A stretch of 6,193 nt of DNA, from positions 1 through 6,193 of the forward strand of contig JAKAHN010000046.1 of assembly GCA_021814895.1 (NCBI GenBank), written 5' to 3'. Below, in pieces: positions 3,992-6,193 of the stretch. Both the position numbers and the translations under genes were made by a program. Every line of letters begins with the position of its first letter. The stretch's first letter is position 1. Origin of the DNA: a bacterium (GTDB taxonomy: Bacteria > Patescibacteriota > Minisyncoccia > Phycocordibacterales > 2-02-FULL-43-11). Below the pieces are notes generated by a model. That model was given only the letters and a program-made list of their open reading frames with translations, was not told the DNA's origin and did no database searches.

Positions 3992-5713
3992 TCAAAACAC
4001 CTCCTTTATTCTAAGGCGTATTTCTGATCGTCCGCGAAAAAATGACTGCTCAATGTGAACAAACATCGAAACTTTTTGACCGACATTGACGGGCATTCCA
4101 AAGTCTTCCGGCGCCGTAAAAAAAGAAATCGCCTCAACGGTTTCATTGTCATTTTTTTGAAAACGAAGCGCGGTATGAGCATTGTTTTTGCCGAAACGCC
4201 TGACTTCGCTTACAGTCGTCTTTTCTATAAAAAATAATGGTTTTGGATTGCCCACGCCAAAAGGCGAAAGTTTTTCAATTTCTAAAAAAATACCGTCGGT
4301 CAGTTCCGGCAAACTTAACACAGCATCAGCAACTTCTGATTGACCTTTTTCTTCTGCCGGCAAATCAATCACGGCCATCTCTAAATCATTCTCCAAACGA
4401 TGAATCTCGTCAAAAGACACAGAGAAACCGCCGGCGCCGGAATGACCGCCATATTCAATAAAAATATCTCCGGCTTTTTTCATTAAATCTAAAATGTTTA
4501 TTCCCCCGCCACTTCGACAAGAACCCTTGAAAGTTGTTTCGCTGTCGCGACCCCATAAGAAAACAGGCTTATTCAATTCCTCGGCAATCTTGCCGGCAGC
4601 CAAACCGAGCAAGGACGGTTTCCATTCCGGATTACCAATGACAACCACCTTCCTTTTATTTAAATCTCTCTCCTTTATCAGATGTTTTATCTCTTTAATA
4701 ATGCCGGCAACCACGCCCTTTCTTGCATTGTTCAGACTCTCAAGTAATTTAACCAGCCTGATCGCCTCCGACTCATCTTTGGTTGTCAATAATTTGAAAG
4801 CATCCATTGGATCACCCATACGAGATGCGGCGTTAAGACGGGGTGAAACAGAAAAAACCACGTCGTCTTCTGATAAAGTCCTGCGATTGATTCTGATAGC
4901 CGAAAAAAGCGCCAGAAGTCCCGACCGGGGCGATTTTCGCAAAACAGCCAAACCGTATCTGGCAAACATTCTATTTTCTCCGACCAAAGGCACCATATCA
5001 GAAAGTGTCGCAATGCCGACCATATCCAGAAACCATTTCTCCTGCCCTTCCGACATAGGGTAAATTTTTGTTGGTCCAAAATCAAAAGTCGGGAGTTTGG
5101 AGATGCAGGCTTCAACAAACTTAAACGCGACAGCGGCGCCGCATAACTCCTTAAACGGATACCGGCAACCTTTTTGTTTCGGGTCAATAACAGCGAAAGC
5201 TTTCGGGATTCCGTCAGTCGGCGTATGGTGATCAGTTACGATTGTTTCAACCCCGAGAGACAGCGCCATTTTAACTTCTTTTGCGTCAGCAATCCCGCAA
5301 TCAACGGTAATAATCAGTTTTGCGCCTCTGCCGGCAATTTCTTTTATCGCTCCGTCATTCAAACCAAAACCTTCGGAATGCCGATTGGGAATATAAACAT
5401 CAAAATTTTGGTAGCCGATTTTTTTGAAAAAATCGTGCATTACCGCCGCCCCCGGAATGCCGTCGGCGTCATAATCGCTGAAAATAGTAATTCGCTCATT
5501 ATTTTTTATCGCCGATAATAATCTTTCAACCGCTTCTTTCATCCCCTTCATTAAAAACGGGTCATGCGGTTTGTATTCCGGATTCAAGAAAGCTTCAGCC
5601 GAATCGGCATCGGTAATATTTCGGTAAAACAAAATCTTCCGCACAAACTCGGGATAATTTGCCAATTCTTTATCGGCCGATGCTGGTATATCAGATTTTA
5701 TTTTTGGAGACAT
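3992..5713 (-). CDS. recJ: Single-stranded-DNA-specific 5'-3' exonuclease RecJ
   Basis: RecJ degrades single-stranded DNA from the 5' end in RecF-pathway recombination, base excision and mismatch repair. At 573 residues it is close to E. coli RecJ (577). The DHH domain carries metal-binding motifs SDYDADG (79-85), ITVDCG (135-140), DHH (161-163) and Asp239 in SDMVPL, with LCGAAVAFK at 190-198. The DHHA1 domain shows PRLNAASRMG (291-300), the EWKPSLLG segment (363-370), CRSGGGINI (399-407) and GGHSGAGG (422-429). An OB-type domain follows, with LSPFGVGNP at 482-490 and strands to the end. All expected motifs are present, so it should be active; Mn or Mg ions are the known cofactors. The ATG at 5713 lies six bases after TATAAT with no ribosome site, suggesting a leaderless message. 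It is divergent from the gene at 5814. It may also degrade DNA imported through ComEC, which is only inference. Confidence 0.96.
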   Translation of the reverse strand: MSPKIKSDIPASADKELANYPEFVRKILFYRNITDADSAEAFLNPEYKPHDPFLMKGMKEAVERLLSAIKNNERITIFSDYDADGIPGAAVMHDFFKKIGYQNFDVYIPNRHSEGFGLNDGAIKEIAGRGAKLIITVDCGIADAKEVKMALSLGVETIVTDHHTPTDGIPKAFAVIDPKQKGCRYPFKELCGAAVAFKFVEACISKLPTFDFGPTKIYPMSEGQEKWFLDMVGIATLSDMVPLVGENRMFARYGLAVLRKSPRSGLLALFSAIRINRRTLSEDDVVFSVSPRLNAASRMGDPMDAFKLLTTKDESEAIRLVKLLESLNNARKGVVAGIIKEIKHLIKERDLNKRKVVVIGNPEWKPSLLGLAAGKIAEELNKPVFLWGRDSETTFKGSCRSGGGINILDLMKKAGDIFIEYGGHSGAGGFSVSFDEIHRLENDLEMAVIDLPAEEKGQSEVADAVLSLPELTDGIFLEIEKLSPFGVGNPKPLFFIEKTTVSEVRRFGKNNAHTALRFQKNDNETVEAISFFTAPEDFGMPVNVGQKVSMFVHIEQSFFRGRSEIRLRIKEVF

Positions 5714-5719
5714 AAATGA

Positions 5720-5728
5720 ATTATATCA
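5720..5728 (-). promoter_or_regulatory. recJ extended -10 promoter, predicted leaderless
   Basis: Minus strand TGA-TATAAT (5728-5720) is a full extended -10. Six bases (TCATTT) separate it from the ATG at 5713, the same distance as at comEC, so transcription should begin at or next to the start codon. No good -35 is seen at 16-18 bases (TTGGGT at 5750-5745 would need a 19-base spacer). Confidence 0.7.
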
Positions 5729-5748
5729 TCTATATAAAATCACTACCC

Positions 5749-5764
5749 AAGCTTGAAAAAGCTT
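5749..5764. repeat. Palindrome between the recJ and 5814 promoters
   Basis: AAGCTT (5749-5754), GAAA, AAGCTT (5759-5764) forms a perfect six-base-pair inverted repeat whose loop is a GNRA-type tetraloop if transcribed. It lies at the -35 position of both divergent promoters and overlaps the plus-strand -35 by two bases, so it could be an operator for a regulator acting on both genes. Each half-site is itself palindromic. No function is shown. Confidence 0.4.
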
Positions 5765-5790
5765 TACAATTTAAAAAAAATCATTACTAT
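5763..5790 (+). promoter_or_regulatory. Promoter of the gene at 5814
   Basis: TTTACA (5763-5768, 5 of 6 consensus bases), a 16-base spacer and TACTAT (5785-5790, 4 of 6, with the key first, second and last bases) give a predicted start near 5797. The leader of about 17 bases has no Shine-Dalgarno sequence. Confidence 0.5.
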
Positions 5791-5813
5791 TCAATCTAGT
5801 AACTGTACAATCG

Positions 5814-6193
5814 ATGAAAAATACCTCTTTAGAGTTGATCCGCTACGCAACAGACACTCTTCAAAAAGCCCTGAAGGAAAACAAGGTGCTATGTAAAAAG
5901 ATTCGCCAAGCCCTCAAAAAACCATCCTATACCGTAAAAACAATACTTGGGAAGCGGTGTAATTCATGCTTACTATTCTTTTTGGGGACAACCGGCGGAC
6001 ACGGAATTATCCTTCTGAAGGATTACAACGGGGAGCCAATTTTTTGGGTTTCCTGCCCGACACCAAACACCGACTTTGATGTTTGTGATATTGGCAGAAG
6101 GCTTTGGTCGGGAGAAGGCCGACTGCCTAATCTTGTCCGGGAAGAACTCAAAAAGCTCAAAAGCCGGCGGGGTGTTGAGGGGCTCTTGAAACG
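5814..6193 (+). CDS. Hypothetical protein, N-terminal part, runs off the window
   Basis: An open frame of 126 complete codons from ATG at 5814 with no stop before the window ends. I do not recognise the family. The N-terminal 45 residues are a basic helical region (many Lys, Leu and Ala). A CNSC pair (Cys49, Cys52), a hydrophobic stretch CLLFFLG (52-58), the glycine-rich TTGGHG (59-64), and Cys81 and Cys91 follow. The strand-like GIILL (64-68) and PIFWVSC (75-81) suggest an alpha/beta core, with another Lys/Arg/Glu-rich helix at about 107-119. Four cysteines in 45 residues could bind a metal, but spacing fits no zinc-ribbon pattern I know. A promoter-like sequence precedes it. Codon use and the long uninterrupted frame favour a real gene. 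Confidence 0.65.
   Translation, partial: MKNTSLELIRYATDTLQKALKENKVLCKKIRQALKKPSYTVKTILGKRCNSCLLFFLGTTGGHGIILLKDYNGEPIFWVSCPTPNTDFDVCDIGRRLWSGEGRLPNLVREELKKLKSRRGVEGLLK

Noticed and set aside
4494..5063. A 189-codon plus-strand frame opposite recJ.
   Set aside because: It is antisense to a fully conserved RecJ with all motifs; its translation is rich in Ser, Leu and Pro with no domain. It is a shadow of recJ codon use.
3043..5713. recJ-rnhA-orphan-comEC as one operon.
   Set aside because: Same strand order suggests it, but strong terminators after recJ and the orphan gene, and promoter-like sequences before each gene, argue for separate units.
1..6193. CRISPR arrays, transposons, tRNA or rRNA genes, and phage modules.
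   Set aside because: No regularly spaced repeats, no transposase-like frame with terminal inverted repeats, no cloverleaf or rRNA sequence, and no phage gene were seen on either strand.

Overview
The window looks like a piece of a small, AT-rich, densely packed bacterial genome, most likely Candidate Phyla Radiation (Patescibacteria, Parcubacteria-like). This is inference. It rests on a ComEC cut down to its membrane part, a divergent short Fe/Mn superoxide dismutase, very short intergenic gaps, and small unrecognised genes between conserved ones. Five of six complete genes end in TGA with no sign of readthrough, so the standard bacterial code applies, not the UGA-glycine code of SR1/Gracilibacteria.

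Layout. At the left edge is the possible start of a gene running off the window (minus strand). Next come a 60-residue two-helix membrane protein (53-235, minus) and, divergent from it, superoxide dismutase (346-954, plus). A strong hairpin terminator separates that gene from the convergent DNA-uptake channel gene comEC (1036-2559, minus). A 112-residue orphan gene (2630-2968, minus), ribonuclease HI (3043-3807, minus) and the single-strand exonuclease RecJ (3992-5713, minus) follow. A divergent unknown gene (5814 onward, plus) runs off the right edge. No stretch longer than 300 bases lacks a gene.

The four consecutive minus-strand genes resemble an operon but do not look like one: most carry their own promoter-like sequence, and three recognisable intrinsic terminators lie among them or at their end. 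comEC and recJ show the same geometry, TATAAT followed by six bases and then ATG, which predicts transcripts starting at or next to the start codon (leaderless). Most conserved genes here lack a Shine-Dalgarno sequence; the two small orphans have one.

Functionally, ComEC (DNA import), RecJ (5'-3' degradation of single strands) and RNase HI (removal of RNA from RNA:DNA hybrids) form a loose nucleic-acid uptake and processing theme. Superoxide dismutase adds oxygen protection.

The most interesting signals are: (1) RNase HI carrying a hybrid-binding/viroplasmin-like domain at its C-terminus instead of the N-terminus; (2) a possible small-RNA gene of about 90 nt between recJ and rnhA with its own extended -10 promoter and terminator; (3) the leaderless promoter geometry; (4) short tandem repeats that seem to have entered loops of RNase HI and gene tails; (5) a superoxide dismutase with altered active-site spacing and second-sphere residues.
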